DNA of 64,000 nucleotides, taken from positions 41,156 through 105,155 of the forward strand of contig DVGO01000070.1 of NCBI GenBank assembly GCA_018712645.1. Direction: 5' to 3'. Below are positions 15,578 through 25,389 of this stretch, piece by piece (the first letter of the stretch is position 1; each line of letters opens with the position of its first letter). The DNA comes from Candidatus Faecousia faecavium. Lineage in GTDB: Bacteria; Bacillota; Clostridia; Oscillospirales; Oscillospiraceae. Made by a program: the position numbers and the translations under genes. The notes under the pieces were generated by a model, which was not told where the DNA came from, searched no databases, and was given only the letters and a program-made list of their open reading frames with translations.

Positions 15578-16401
15578 GGCTTATCCTCCTCAGCATAATA
15601 GTGCAGGAAGATATCTTCCAGGGTCTGCTTTTGGGTGAGAGTGACCTGGCAGGGATTCAGCCGGTTCTGCTCGCCGCCGAAGGCTGTGGCAAAGTCCGAC
15701 GCCTCCTGGGATGTCGCCAGGGTAACGGTATAGCGTTTGCGGTGCTTGGCACCCAATGCACTGGCACTGTCCAGGGCTACCAGTTTTCCGCTGCGGATAA
15801 TGCCAATGCGGTCACAGGTGCGCTCTACTTCCTCAAACATGTGGCTGGACATCAGAATGGTTTTCCCGGCGGCTTTTTCCTCCTGAATCAGTTCCACAAA
15901 ACGGCCCTGCATCAGCGGGTCCAGACCGCTGGTTGGTTCATCCAGAATGAGAATGGCCGGGTCATGCATAAAGGCGGCTACAATGCCGATTTTCTGCTTC
16001 ATGCCCTTGCTCATCTTTTTGATTTTGCCCTTGGGATTCACTTCAAACCGGGCAATCAGTTCCATCATTCGGTTTCCGCCGGACATGCCCCGGTACTTTT
16101 GCAGAAAACTCAGGTAGGCCCAGCCGTCCATATCTCCGAAAAAGGCAATTTCTCCGGGAATATAGCCCAGATTTTTCTGAATCCGGGCGGCATCTTTCCG
16201 GCAGTCCATACCATTTATGGTGCAGCTGCCTTCATGGGGGCGGAGAAAACCCATCAAATGACGAATGGTGGTGGTTTTCCCGGCACCGTTTGGCCCCAGA
16301 AAGCCGAAAACCTCTCCGGGAGCAATGGAAAAGCTCAGGTCAAAGATACCTTTCCCCTGACCGTAATCCCGGGTCAGGTGGGATACTTCCATCATGCCCA
16401 T
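15574..16401 (-). CDS. ABC transporter ATP-binding protein
   Basis: 275 aa from ATG at 16401 (minus strand), 7 nt after AAGGAGG; a TTG six bases earlier is too close to that site. Walker A GPNGAGKTT, signature MSKGMKQK (a variant of LSGGQ seen in CcmA/YtrB-like exporters), Walker B AILILDEPTSGLDP and the switch His in MSSHMFEE are all present. It drives the permease encoded immediately downstream. Confidence 0.92.
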   Translation of the reverse strand: MGMMEVSHLTRDYGQGKGIFDLSFSIAPGEVFGFLGPNGAGKTTTIRHLMGFLRPHEGSCTINGMDCRKDAARIQKNLGYIPGEIAFFGDMDGWAYLSFLQKYRGMSGGNRMMELIARFEVNPKGKIKKMSKGMKQKIGIVAAFMHDPAILILDEPTSGLDPLMQGRFVELIQEEKAAGKTILMSSHMFEEVERTCDRIGIIRSGKLVALDSASALGAKHRKRYTVTLATSQEASDFATAFGGEQNRLNPCQVTLTQKQTLEDIFLHYYAEEDKP

Positions 16402-16441
16402 AGGCAATCCTCCTTACCGCCTGAAAACCAGGCTGGAAAAA

Positions 16442-17236
16442 TCAGCTTTCTTTGTCCATGTGGACAATCAAGTGGGGATAGGTCATGCCGATGTTCTGTT
16501 CGTCGAAAATATCCTTAACCCGCTTGGTGGCGGCAAAGTACACATCCCAGTAATCCGGGGTTTTGACCCACAGACGCAGACTGTAGGAAATGGCGCTGTC
16601 GCCGTAGGCGGTAATCACGGCATTGGGCGCCGGATCCAACAGAACGTTATCCATGGTGCCGGCCAGAACCAGGGCATCCAGCACTTTCTGGGTGGGGGCG
16701 TCGTAAGAGGCGGAGACATTGATGTCTACCCGTCGGGTGCCGGTGGAGGAGTAATTGACAATCTGCGCCGCTACTACGGAGCTGTTGGGAATGGAAATGA
16801 CCTTGTTGTCCGGGGTGGCCAGCACGGTGTAGGTCATATTGATTTCCTGAACAGTGCCGGACTGAGCGGCAATTTCCACATAGTCGCCGGAGTGGAAAGG
16901 ATGGGTGTACAAAATGGTAAAGCCGCCGATGATGTTGGAAACCATATTCTGCAGCGACAGGGAAAGTGCCAGGGTCAGCACGCTGGCCAGGGCCACGATG
17001 CCGGTGACGTCAATGCCCAGTGCGGAGGCGGCGCTGAGGCCGGTCAGCAGGTAGATTCCGGCCCGCACCAGAGAGAGAATCAGACTGTGGGCCGCTTTTT
17101 CCAGTTTGGATTTTTCCAGGGTTTTGCGCAGCAGTGTCAGTATGATTTTGGCAGCCAGAATGCCGATAACCAAAACGATCAGCGCTCCGCCGATCCGGGA
17201 AAGAACGGGAAGTCGCAAAATTGCAAAAATGTCCAT
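16442..17236 (-). CDS. mscS: small-conductance mechanosensitive channel (MscS family)
   Basis: 264 aa. Three N-terminal helices lead into the pore-lining TM3 segment (ASVLTLALSLSLQNMVSNIIGG) and the conserved beta-domain HPFHSGDYVEI..SGTVQEINMTYTVL..ISIPNSSV. It opens under membrane tension to release solutes on hypo-osmotic shock. Length is close to E. coli MscS. It is preceded on its strand by AAGGAGATG and appears to be a single-gene unit or the first gene before the ABC pair. Confidence 0.94.
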   Translation of the reverse strand: MDIFAILRLPVLSRIGGALIVLVIGILAAKIILTLLRKTLEKSKLEKAAHSLILSLVRAGIYLLTGLSAASALGIDVTGIVALASVLTLALSLSLQNMVSNIIGGFTILYTHPFHSGDYVEIAAQSGTVQEINMTYTVLATPDNKVISIPNSSVVAAQIVNYSSTGTRRVDINVSASYDAPTQKVLDALVLAGTMDNVLLDPAPNAVITAYGDSAISYSLRLWVKTPDYWDVYFAATKRVKDIFDEQNIGMTYPHLIVHMDKES

Positions 17237-17381
17237 AGGCGTACATCTCCTTCGTATAAATTGTTACACATATTATACCAATTTGCCGGAAAAATAGCAA
17301 GCGGTTTCGCCAAGGGGCCAAAGGGAAGCCCGTGTTCCCCATACAAAAAAGATATTAAACACATTTTAAGAAACCAGCCTC

Positions 17382-17410
17382 TTCCTTCTTAAGAAAAATG
17401 GTGATATAAT
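17382..17410 (+). promoter_or_regulatory. promoter of the two-component system
   Basis: TATAAT at 17405-17410 with a weak TTCCTT 17 bp upstream. The poor -35 suggests activation, possibly by the response regulator itself (inference). Confidence 0.5.
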
Positions 17411-17442
17411 ACCGTTACTTAGTGAAGAAAGAGGGATGCTCC

Positions 17443-18141
17443 ATGTATAATATCCTGATTTGTGACGATCAGCCGGATATCGTCAACGCCCTGAAAATCT
17501 ATCTGACCCCGGAAGGCTACAACCTGTATGAGGCCTTTACCGGTCAGCAGGCGCTGGATATTGTGAAGAACAACGAAATCCACTTGATTTTGCTGGATGT
17601 GATGATGCCTGTCATGGACGGTATTACAGCCACGGCCCATATCCGGGAAATTTCCAATGTTCCTATTATTCTGCTTACTGCAAAATCCGAAACCGAGGAC
17701 AAGGTACTGGGTCTGAACGTAGGCGCAGACGACTACATTACCAAGCCCTTTGTCCCGGTGGAGGTGCTGGCCAGAGTCCGTTCTCAGCTGCGCCGCTATG
17801 CCCGGCTGGGCAGCTGCCCGGAACCTACCGGAAATCAGATCACCCTGGGGGGCATTGTACTGGACGACCGGACGAAAACCGTTACCGTGGAAGGAGAGCC
17901 GGTTTCCCTGACCCCTACGGAATATGCCATTTTGCATCTGCTGATGGCAAATCCCGGCAAGGTGTTCTCCACCAAGGTGCTCTATGAGTCTGTCTGGCAG
18001 GAGGCGGCCCTGGGAAGCGAAGGTGCGGTAGCGGTCCACATTCGCCATCTGCGGGAGAAAATTGAGATTAACCCCTCCGAACCCCGGTATCTGAAGGTGG
18101 TTTGGGGTCAGGGATATAAGATGGAAGGGGAGAGCAGATGA
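17443..18141 (+). CDS. OmpR/PhoB-type response regulator (VanR-like)
   Basis: 232 aa from ATG 17443, preceded by AAAGAGGG; a GTG 21 bases upstream has no site. The receiver domain (1-115) has acidic residues DDQ at 9-11, phospho-acceptor D52 in LLDVMMPVMDG, a Thr in LLTAKSE and Lys in YITKPF. The C-terminal winged helix (about 135-228) has the PTEYAILHLLM and YKMEGE ends of the OmpR class. It overlaps the kinase gene by 4 nt. Confidence 0.93.
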   Translation: MYNILICDDQPDIVNALKIYLTPEGYNLYEAFTGQQALDIVKNNEIHLILLDVMMPVMDGITATAHIREISNVPIILLTAKSETEDKVLGLNVGADDYITKPFVPVEVLARVRSQLRRYARLGSCPEPTGNQITLGGIVLDDRTKTVTVEGEPVSLTPTEYAILHLLMANPGKVFSTKVLYESVWQEAALGSEGAVAVHIRHLREKIEINPSEPRYLKVVWGQGYKMEGESR

Positions 18142-21056
18142 AAAACCACATTGCATTTAAGTTCCTGGCGATTCTTCTGTGTGCGCTGGCGCTGTTTGGC
18201 AGTGTTGCCAGCACCGGAGCCATTGTGGCCCTGACCGGTGCCGGACTGTATGATAAGACTGTGCAGCAGGTCCGGGATGCGGAAGTAAAAAGCTGGGGAA
18301 GAGATTTGACCAGCGGCGTTGCCATGTATTACAGCAGCGTAGAACTGGGCGGCTGCCCGGAGGCGCTGGTTGCGGAGCATGTCCACGGTGGAGGCGGGTA
18401 TTATTCCGGCTTCGACTGGGAGAAAGCAGGCTACGCACTGAAAGACGCGGAAGGTAACGTCCTGGAAACCGGAGGAACCCTGACGGAATCCGATGGCGGG
18501 GCGGTCTATACCTTCCCGGTTTCCGGACAATATCTGTATTTGGTTTCCACGGAGCCGAAGGCAGAACTGTTTGAGGTACCAACCCAATCTGTAGAGGCAA
18601 AATTCTACTCAGATGCAGAAATGTATGTTTACAACGCCATTCCCAAAACCGGTGCGGCGGTATATGGCGCACGGTTTTGGGATATGAATGGTCAGCCCCT
18701 TTATAATCACGCCGGCAATGGAGAAATCCTGGGTACGGTGATGTATGACGAGGATGGAAATGTTCTGTATCGTTCCAGCAGTGCAGAATATGTGGAAGTC
18801 GGGCAAATTTCTCAGCTGGAACTATTGGGAGTGACTTCTGAAGTTATTTACGAAGCCTATGCATCTCAAGGGGTGGGCGAACTGACCCAGGACGAACTGG
18901 GCTGCATAATTTTTACTGCCTCTGTCCGGCCGGAGCAGTCCCAGGAGCTGACTGCGGAGGAAGCCGTGACGGAAGCCACGGAAGCTGCCAATCCCCCGGA
19001 AACCCAGCCGGTGACGGAAGCTGCCACCCAGCCCACCGCAGAGCAGACCCAGGCACCGGAGCTGGATGAAAACGGCAACCCGGTTGCGCCTCCGGCTGAG
19101 GATAACGGACAGCAGCCGGAAACCCAGCCCCAGGAGCAGCCAGCGGAAGAAACAGCAGCCTCGGAAGAAGCTGCTCCTGCGGCAGAGGGTGAGGCAGCGC
19201 AAGTCGCTGAGGACCCGGAGGCAGTACCGGAAACCACAGCTGCGCAGACCCCTCCGGAGGAAACTGCCCCCCAGCAGATTGCCTCTGAGCCAACTGAACC
19301 TGCGCCTACTGAGACCCAGGCTCCTACCGTCCCTGAGGAAACCGCTGCGCAGCAGACCGCGCCGGATCCTACCGAGCCGGTGATGATCAATGGCAAAACG
19401 CTGGATCAATACGATGTTTCCCGTTATGAATATACCGATGACCAGACCAACAACACTATGGTTGCCAAGTGCGTCTATGTTCCCATGCCGGAGATGACCC
19501 TGGAGCTGTACCTGGCGCCGGGTGGACTGCGGGATGATGGAATCTTTTCTTTGCTGGATGTTGTAAGGGGATTCCGCAGTGATTTGTTCCTGATTCTGGG
19601 AGTCAGTTTGCTGTCCTTTGCGATTTTGGGCGTGTATCTGTGCTGCGCAGCAGGACGCTCCCCCAAGAGCACCCAGGTGCAGGCGGCCGGATTGAATCGG
19701 ATGCCGCTGGACGTGTATCTGATTTTGGCAATCGCCAGCATCAGCGGCATTATTGTTGTGGTGTGGGAAGGCGCAAGCTTGGCGCTGGAACAGAATTTAC
19801 AGGTGGGATGTGCCTTTGGTGCCGGTGCCGGATTCCTGGCGTGTCTGATTTTTGTGGGACTCTGCTTTGCCTTCGTAGCACAGATTAAAACGCCCAACGG
19901 TTTCTGGTGGCGCAATACCCTGTGCGTGCGGGTACTGTGTCTGCTGGGCCTGGCAGGACAGTGGGTGCTGCGCAGACTGATTCCCTTCCTGGGCAGAGGG
20001 CTGAAAAAGCTTGGCGGCGGCATGGGAAAGCAGCTGAGCAAACTGATGCGGCAGCTGAAAGAGAAAACCCATGCCTTCCTGTCACTGTTGCCGCTGACCT
20101 GGCAGTGGCTGGCCTGCGGCCTGGGCATCTTCTTGCTGATGCTTCTGGCAGTGGCGGTTCGCTCCATATTCTTTACCCTGTTGTTCCTGGCGGCGGATGT
20201 TGTGCTGATTTTGTACGGTGCCCGGAGTTTTGGTATGCTGATGGAAAACACCCGGCGGATGAGCAGGGGAGATTTGAACATCAAAGTGGATGACAAGCAG
20301 ATGGTGGGAGTATTCCGGGACTTTGCGGAGGACCTGAATGCCCTGGCTGGTGTGGCGGTGGCTGCAGCCCAGAAGCAGCTGAAGTCGGAACGGATGAAAA
20401 CCGAATTGATTACCAATGTTTCCCATGATATCAAAACCCCGCTGACCTCCATTATCAACTATGTGGACCTGCTGCAGCGGCCTCATACCCAGCAGGAGGA
20501 AGCGGCATACCTGGAAGTTCTGAATCGTCAGTCCCAGCGGCTGAAGAAGCTGATTGAGGACCTGATGGAAATGAGCAAAGCCAATACCGGCAACATGACC
20601 GTGGAGATCACCGAGGTCAATGCGGTGGAGTCTGTTAACCAGGCATTGGGCGAGTTTGCTGACAAGCTGGACAGAGCACAGCTGATTCCTGTGTTCCGCC
20701 ATACGGAAGAAGCGGTGTATATGCGGGCTGACGGGCGGCTGGTCTGGCGGGTGCTGAGCAACCTGCTGAGCAATGCGGTAAAGTATGCCATGCCTGGAAC
20801 CCGTCTGTATGTGGACCTGCTGGAGACGGAAGGAAAGGTTATCCTTTCCCTGAAGAACATCTCCCGGGAAGAGCTGAATGTGGAAGCCGATGAGCTGATG
20901 GAACGCTTTGTCCGGGGGGATGATTCCCGGAATACCGAAGGCAGCGGCCTGGGACTGAATATTGCCAAGAGCCTGATGGAGCTGCAGAAGGGACAGCTGC
21001 AGCTGCTGGTGGACGGTGATCTGTTCAAGGTCACCCTGATCTTCCCCAGCATTTAA
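18138..21056 (+). CDS. large VanS-like sensor histidine kinase with Pro/Glu/Thr-rich extracellular region
   Basis: 972 aa from ATG 18138. Order: TM helix (7-35); extracellular sensor region (about 36-255); a low-complexity Pro/Glu/Thr/Ala/Gln segment (about 265-416); a short folded stretch; then several TM helices between about 480 and 700; HAMP-like segment; HisKA with H763 in SHDIKTPL; HATPase with NLLSNAVKYA and the GSGLGL motif. Ordinary VanS-like kinases are 350-500 aa, so the sensor half is greatly expanded. The kinase core aligns with the Firmicute group that has an ELNVEADELMERFVRGD segment. The spacer may cross the cell wall (inference). It phosphorylates the regulator encoded just upstream. 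Confidence 0.9.
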   Translation: MKNHIAFKFLAILLCALALFGSVASTGAIVALTGAGLYDKTVQQVRDAEVKSWGRDLTSGVAMYYSSVELGGCPEALVAEHVHGGGGYYSGFDWEKAGYALKDAEGNVLETGGTLTESDGGAVYTFPVSGQYLYLVSTEPKAELFEVPTQSVEAKFYSDAEMYVYNAIPKTGAAVYGARFWDMNGQPLYNHAGNGEILGTVMYDEDGNVLYRSSSAEYVEVGQISQLELLGVTSEVIYEAYASQGVGELTQDELGCIIFTASVRPEQSQELTAEEAVTEATEAANPPETQPVTEAATQPTAEQTQAPELDENGNPVAPPAEDNGQQPETQPQEQPAEETAASEEAAPAAEGEAAQVAEDPEAVPETTAAQTPPEETAPQQIASEPTEPAPTETQAPTVPEETAAQQTAPDPTEPVMINGKTLDQYDVSRYEYTDDQTNNTMVAKCVYVPMPEMTLELYLAPGGLRDDGIFSLLDVVRGFRSDLFLILGVSLLSFAILGVYLCCAAGRSPKSTQVQAAGLNRMPLDVYLILAIASISGIIVVVWEGASLALEQNLQVGCAFGAGAGFLACLIFVGLCFAFVAQIKTPNGFWWRNTLCVRVLCLLGLAGQWVLRRLIPFLGRGLKKLGGGMGKQLSKLMRQLKEKTHAFLSLLPLTWQWLACGLGIFLLMLLAVAVRSIFFTLLFLAADVVLILYGARSFGMLMENTRRMSRGDLNIKVDDKQMVGVFRDFAEDLNALAGVAVAAAQKQLKSERMKTELITNVSHDIKTPLTSIINYVDLLQRPHTQQEEAAYLEVLNRQSQRLKKLIEDLMEMSKANTGNMTVEITEVNAVESVNQALGEFADKLDRAQLIPVFRHTEEAVYMRADGRLVWRVLSNLLSNAVKYAMPGTRLYVDLLETEGKVILSLKNISREELNVEADELMERFVRGDDSRNTEGSGLGLNIAKSLMELQKGQLQLLVDGDLFKVTLIFPSI

Positions 21057-21066
21057 TCAGATATAA

Positions 21067-21105
21067 GATGCCCCGCCGGCGAAAATACCGGCGGGGCATC
21101 TGTTT
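21067..21105 (+). terminator. terminator after the sensor kinase
   Basis: Perfect 13-bp stem 21067-21079/21088-21100 with a short T-rich tail. Confidence 0.85.
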
Positions 21106-21160
21106 GCGAAGAATCGGGGATTGTTCATAAATTTGTCGTTTTTTGTTTTCAATTCTGTTA

Positions 21161-21314
21161 TTGGGCGTTCAAAACCAAAAAGTATCTTAATAACAGAAAG
21201 GTTGCGGAAGCCGTGAGCCGCTCCTTTCAAACTCCGTAGATCCTCTTTTCTACCTCTCTTCTTTCCAAACCCTTTTGCGGAATCCCCCGGTGTCTTTCTG
21301 GCACCGGGGTTTTT
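21161..21314 (+). ncRNA. candidate small RNA between the kinase and pot operon
   Basis: A promoter-like pair TTGGGC (21161-21166)/TATCTT (21183-21188, 16-bp spacer) and an intrinsic terminator (21285-21292/21302-21309 plus T5) frame a possible transcript of about 120 nt starting near 21195. It contains GCGGAAGCCGTGAGCCGC, which can fold into a small hairpin. No open frame of note lies within it. I do not recognise a family, and 6S-like RNA was considered but not confirmed. Confidence 0.3.
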
Positions 21315-21326
21315 CCGTTTTTGGGC

Positions 21327-21361
21327 AAAAAAACTGTGCGGGCAGCATGCACGCACAGTTT
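21327..21361 (-). terminator. terminator of the pot operon
   Basis: Stem 21331-21340/21352-21361 (AAACTGTGCG/CGCACAGTTT) followed on the minus strand by a run of T residues (AAAA at 21327-21330 on the + strand). Confidence 0.85.
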
Positions 21362-21370
21362 TGTGTTTGA

Positions 21371-22450
21371 TTAGCCGTTTCTGACTTCCATGAACAGGCT
21401 TTCCATCAGGCGGGAAGTCTCTTCGGGAAGGTTATCAAAGCTGGAAGCGTTGCGCAGGACATCTTCAGACGGATAGGCAACCGGGTTGGCGGCCAGCTCC
21501 GGGTCCAGGAACTCCTTGGAAGCGGAGGCAGGGACGCTGTAGCCCAGGAAATCCATGTTGGCAGCGCTGATCTCCGGATCGCACAGGAAGTTGATGAACA
21601 GCTCGGCAGCTTCCTTCTCCTGGCAGCAGGTGGGGATGCACATGGCGTCGATGAACATGTTGAAGCCCTGCTCCTGGGGCTGATAGAAGGCCAGGTCGGG
21701 GTTCTCTGCCACCATGGTCAGATAGTCACCAGCGTAGTAAGGAGCAATCCAGGCTTCCTCATTTTCCATGGCGTCGAAGATCTGATCCATGACGTACTGC
21801 TGCACCACGGGCTTCTGCTCAGCCAGCTTGTCGGCACATTCCTGAAGCTCGGCTTCATCGGTGGTGTTGATGTCGTAGCCCAGCAGGTACTGGGCAATGG
21901 CAAAGGCATCCCGAGAGTTGTCGAACATCAGGATCTTACCGGCGTACTTCTCGTTCCACAGCAGTTCCCAGCCGGTGACGTCGGCTTCATCCACATACTT
22001 GGTGTTGTAGATGATGCCCACGGTACCCCAGGTGTAGGGGACGGAGTACTTGTTCTCCGGGTCGTAGGAAGTGTTGCGGAAAGACTCATCGATATACTGG
22101 TAGTTGGGGATGTTGTCGAAGTTCAGTTCTTCCAGCATGCCCTCCTGACGCATCCGACCGATCATATAGTCGGAGGGGATGATCACGTCCACGGTAATGC
22201 CGCCGTTGGCCAGCTTGGAGTACATGATCTCGTTGGAGTCATAGGTGGAGTAGCGCACTTCGATGTTGGGATAGGCCTCCTCAAATGCGGCGATTACATC
22301 CAGGGAGTCGTCATCGCCTTCGGCAATGTACTGACCCCAGTTGTAAACGTACAGGGTGGTCTTCTCCTCACCGCCGCCGCAGCCGGTGAGCATGGCTGCG
22401 CAGCCCAGCACCAGGCATACTGCCAGTGCAAGCGAAAGAATTTTTTTCAT
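21371..22450 (-). CDS. potD: spermidine/putrescine ABC transporter substrate-binding lipoprotein PotD
   Basis: 359 aa from ATG at 22450 on the minus strand, behind GAGGAGGT. A lipoprotein signal ends in AMLTGC (lipobox). The mature part begins with TTLYVYNWGQYI, the usual first strand of PotD/PotF, followed by YSTYDSNEIMYSKL and VPYTWGTVGIIYN. It captures polyamines outside the cell for PotABC. It is the last gene of potA-potB-potC-potD. Confidence 0.93.
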   Translation of the reverse strand: MKKILSLALAVCLVLGCAAMLTGCGGGEEKTTLYVYNWGQYIAEGDDDSLDVIAAFEEAYPNIEVRYSTYDSNEIMYSKLANGGITVDVIIPSDYMIGRMRQEGMLEELNFDNIPNYQYIDESFRNTSYDPENKYSVPYTWGTVGIIYNTKYVDEADVTGWELLWNEKYAGKILMFDNSRDAFAIAQYLLGYDINTTDEAELQECADKLAEQKPVVQQYVMDQIFDAMENEEAWIAPYYAGDYLTMVAENPDLAFYQPQEQGFNMFIDAMCIPTCCQEKEAAELFINFLCDPEISAANMDFLGYSVPASASKEFLDPELAANPVAYPSEDVLRNASSFDNLPEETSRLMESLFMEVRNG

Positions 22451-22469
22451 TTTCAATCTTACCTCCTCA

Positions 22470-23288
22470 TTAGATACCCGCAGTCCGGGATTGGGTTTTC
22501 TTCCGATCACCATAAACCTGAATCAAGTTCATGGCGATCATCAGTACCAGAATCAGCAGGAACAGCAGGGTAAACATGGCGTAAATCTTGGGCTGGAGGG
22601 GCTTTTTGGTGTAGGAATAAATCTCCACCGGCAGCGTCACGAAGTCCAGACCACTGACAAAGTAGCTGATGACGAAGTCATCCAGACTCATGGTGAAGGC
22701 CATGATGGCGCCGGAAACAATACCCGGCATAATTTCATGCAGTGTCACCCGGAAAAATGCCTGCACCGGGGTGCAGCCCAAGTCCATGGCAGCGTCCGTC
22801 AGGGACTTGTCCATTTGCTTGAGCTTGGGCATCACGTTGAGGATGACATAGGGCAGGTTGAAGGTGATGTGGGCAATCAGCAGCGTCCAGAAGGTCAGGC
22901 TGTTGCGCTGACCCAGCATCCGGGTGCCCACAAAGACAAACAGCAGCGACAAAGAAACGCCGGTGACAATGTCCGGGTTGGTCATGGGGATGTTGGTCAG
23001 GGTCATGGCAGCCTTGCGCATTCTGGGATTCAGGTTGTGAATACCCAGGGCAGCTACAGTGCCAAAGATGGTGGCACAGAAACTGGCCAGAATGGACACA
23101 ATCAGGGAGTTGCCCAGAAGCTCCAGCAGGCTGCTGTCCTGAAACAGCCGGGCATACTGCTGGAAGGTGAAGCTTTCAAACTGGGTGATGTCCTTGCCGG
23201 TGTTGAAGGAGGCCACGATCAGCACCACCATGGGGATATACATGAAGATGAAAATCAGGGTGGTCAGGATGCGGTTTGTCCGCTTCAT
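22470..23288 (-). CDS. potC: spermidine/putrescine ABC transporter permease PotC
   Basis: 272 aa, six helices, with the EAA-type coupling loop AAMDLGCTPVQAFFRVTLHEIMPGI that contacts PotA. It overlaps potB by 4 nt. The N-terminal region TLIFIFMYIPMVVLIVASFN is typical of PotC. Confidence 0.93.
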   Translation of the reverse strand: MKRTNRILTTLIFIFMYIPMVVLIVASFNTGKDITQFESFTFQQYARLFQDSSLLELLGNSLIVSILASFCATIFGTVAALGIHNLNPRMRKAAMTLTNIPMTNPDIVTGVSLSLLFVFVGTRMLGQRNSLTFWTLLIAHITFNLPYVILNVMPKLKQMDKSLTDAAMDLGCTPVQAFFRVTLHEIMPGIVSGAIMAFTMSLDDFVISYFVSGLDFVTLPVEIYSYTKKPLQPKIYAMFTLLFLLILVLMIAMNLIQVYGDRKKTQSRTAGI

Positions 23289-24112
23289 ACAATCACGCCT
23301 CCTTCCTCGCTGTCACCGCCGAAGCGGTTCATAATGCCGGTGCAGACGAACACCAGCAGCATCAGCACCAGGCTCAGAGCAGCGCCCAGATTGGGGTTGT
23401 TGCCCTGCTTGAACTGCCGCTCGATTACGTCGCCGATGAGCACCGTATCGGTGCCGCCCAGCTTCTGGGAGATATAGAAGGTGGACACGGAAGGAACAAA
23501 TACCATGGTCATGCCCGACAGAATGCCGGGAACGGACAGCGGCAGAACCACCCGGCCAAAGACCTGAACGCCGTTGCAGCCCAGATCCTCCGCCGCCTCA
23601 ATCAGACGGTGGTCAATCTTGACAATGGTGGCGTACAGGGGCAGGATCATGTAGGGCAGGTAGTTGTAGACCATGCCCAGAATCACCGCTCCGGGAGTCC
23701 GGATCATTTTCAGCGGCCCGATGCCGATGCGGGAGAGCAGGCTGTTGATAATGCCGGTGTCCTGCAGCAGGCCCACCCAGGCCAGGGTGCGCAGCAGGAA
23801 GCTCATGCACATGGGCAGCATTACCAGCATGTACAGAAATTTCTGGGTGGCAGGACGGCATTGGGCGATGCAGTAGGCCACGGGATAGCCCAGTATCAGG
23901 CAGATCACCGCAGAGGCCAGAGAATAGACAATGGACTGCCACAGCACCGGCAGGTACATTCCCAGCTCCTTCAGATTCCGGAAGGAGAAGACTCCCGTCG
24001 CCGGATCGGTCAGGGCGTAGTAGCCTACCACGCACAGAGGAATCAGGGTGAAGGCTACCATCCACAGAAGGTAAGGGGTGCTGAGCAAAACCGCATTATT
24101 CCGCTTCTTCAT
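23285..24112 (-). CDS. potB: spermidine/putrescine ABC transporter permease PotB
   Basis: 275 aa from ATG at 24112, nine bases after GGAGG; an ATG at 24121 abuts that site and is less likely. Six helices, with the EAA loop [25 protein letters not shown]. It overlaps the end of potA by about 17 nt, so translation is coupled. Confidence 0.92.
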   Translation of the reverse strand: MKKRNNAVLLSTPYLLWMVAFTLIPLCVVGYYALTDPATGVFSFRNLKELGMYLPVLWQSIVYSLASAVICLILGYPVAYCIAQCRPATQKFLYMLVMLPMCMSFLLRTLAWVGLLQDTGIINSLLSRIGIGPLKMIRTPGAVILGMVYNYLPYMILPLYATIVKIDHRLIEAAEDLGCNGVQVFGRVVLPLSVPGILSGMTMVFVPSVSTFYISQKLGGTDTVLIGDVIERQFKQGNNPNLGAALSLVLMLLVFVCTGIMNRFGGDSEEGGVIV

Positions 24113-25220
24113 CCGCAGCATCCTCCGTCAGCTCGTCATACTCGGCAGAGTAGGAGCTGTAGTCGCCAAACATGCCGGAGTATTCGCTCTTGTGCATGAT
24201 GTGAATGTCCTCCGGGTTCAACCGAATGCCGATGACCGAACCTACGCCGTGGTAGTCGGTGGTCTGAATCAGCCACTTGAAGCCCTTGAACTCTACAATA
24301 ATATCATAATTCAGGCCCTTGAAGGTGATGCTGGTAACGGTGCCCACCAGATGGCCCTGTTCAGGAGGAACAATGTCGATATCCTCCGGGCGGATGACCA
24401 CGTCCACGTTTTCGTTGGGGGCAAAGCCCTTGTCCACACAGTCAAAAACCCGGCCGAAGAACCGGACTTTGTAATCTTGCAGCATGACGCCGTCGAGAAT
24501 GTTGCTTTCGCCGATGAAGTCCGCAACGAATGCGTTTTTCGGCTCGTTATAGATATCCTCAGGTCTGCCGATCTGCTGAATCCGGCCTTTGTCCATGACC
24601 ACCACGGTGTCGGACATGGAAAGGGCTTCCTCCTGATCGTGGGTGACGTAGATAAAGGTAATGCCGGTGGCCTGCTGGATGCGTTTCAGCTCGTTCTGCA
24701 TATCCTTGCGCAGCCGCAGATCCAGCGCTGCAAGAGGCTCGTCCAGCAGCAGCACCTTGGGACGGTTCACCAGAGCACGGGCAATGGCCACCCGCTGCTG
24801 CTGACCGCCGGAAAGGCTGTCCACGCTGCGGTTTTCGTAGCCCTTCAGGCTGACGATTTCCAGCATTTCACTGACCCGGCGCTTGATCTCGTCCTTGGGC
24901 AGCTTGGCAACTTTCAGACCAAAGGCAATGTTGTCATATACGTCCAGGTGGGGGAACAGCGCATAGCGCTGAAACACCGTGTTGATCTGCCGCTGGTAGG
25001 GCGGCGCATCGTTGACCTTTTTCCCGTCGAAGGTCACCGTGCCGGAAGTGGGCTTCAGGAAGCCGCCGATAATCCGCAAGGTGGTGGTTTTGCCGCAGCC
25101 GGAGGGGCCCAGCAGCGTGAGGAATTCATGGTCGTTAAAATAAAGATTGATTCCGTCGAGGATACGCTCCCCGTCGAACTCCACGGTAAGATCCTGGAGC
25201 CGGATGAGTTCTTTGGACAT
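24096..25220 (-). CDS. potA: spermidine/putrescine ABC transporter ATP-binding protein PotA
   Basis: 374 aa. Walker [11 protein letters not shown]-loop [12 protein letters not shown], signature LSGGQQQR, Walker [14 protein letters not shown]-loop YVTHDQEEA, followed by a C-terminal TOBE domain (about 275-355) typical of the polyamine/MalK group. The tail is strongly acidic. It is the first gene of the polyamine uptake operon, behind GGGGGAGGAT. Confidence 0.95.
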   Translation of the reverse strand: MSKELIRLQDLTVEFDGERILDGINLYFNDHEFLTLLGPSGCGKTTTLRIIGGFLKPTSGTVTFDGKKVNDAPPYQRQINTVFQRYALFPHLDVYDNIAFGLKVAKLPKDEIKRRVSEMLEIVSLKGYENRSVDSLSGGQQQRVAIARALVNRPKVLLLDEPLAALDLRLRKDMQNELKRIQQATGITFIYVTHDQEEALSMSDTVVVMDKGRIQQIGRPEDIYNEPKNAFVADFIGESNILDGVMLQDYKVRFFGRVFDCVDKGFAPNENVDVVIRPEDIDIVPPEQGHLVGTVTSITFKGLNYDIIVEFKGFKWLIQTTDYHGVGSVIGIRLNPEDIHIMHKSEYSGMFGDYSSYSAEYDELTEDAADEEAE

Positions 25221-25269
25221 TATCCTCCCCCGTTTCTTTTGTATTTTATGTCAAAATTCGACAACTATA

Positions 25270-25297
25270 ACTATAGCGCAAAAATCCCTGTTGTCAA
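25270..25297 (-). promoter_or_regulatory. promoter of the potABCD operon
   Basis: Minus strand TTGACA (25297-25292), 16-bp spacer, TATAGT (25275-25270). Confidence 0.75.
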
Positions 25298-25345
25298 TGT
25301 ATTTTGTTGGGAAATGGGAATTTTTATTCGGTGCGACAGCGCAAG

Positions 25346-25378
25346 CAAGGGCACCGGGAGAGTTACCCGGCGCCCTTG
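25346..25378. terminator. hairpin between the DUF362 gene and potA
   Basis: Inverted repeat 25346-25358/25366-25378 with one mismatch. The T tract is poor, so it is a weak or Rho-assisted stop, or a processing hairpin, after the DUF362 gene. Confidence 0.5.
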
Positions 25379-25389
25379 GCGATACAATA

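Noticed and set aside
21057..21356. Minus-strand frame of 99 codons between the kinase and potD
   Set aside because: It crosses three hairpins, is basic and of unlikely composition, and has no ribosome-binding site or family likeness.
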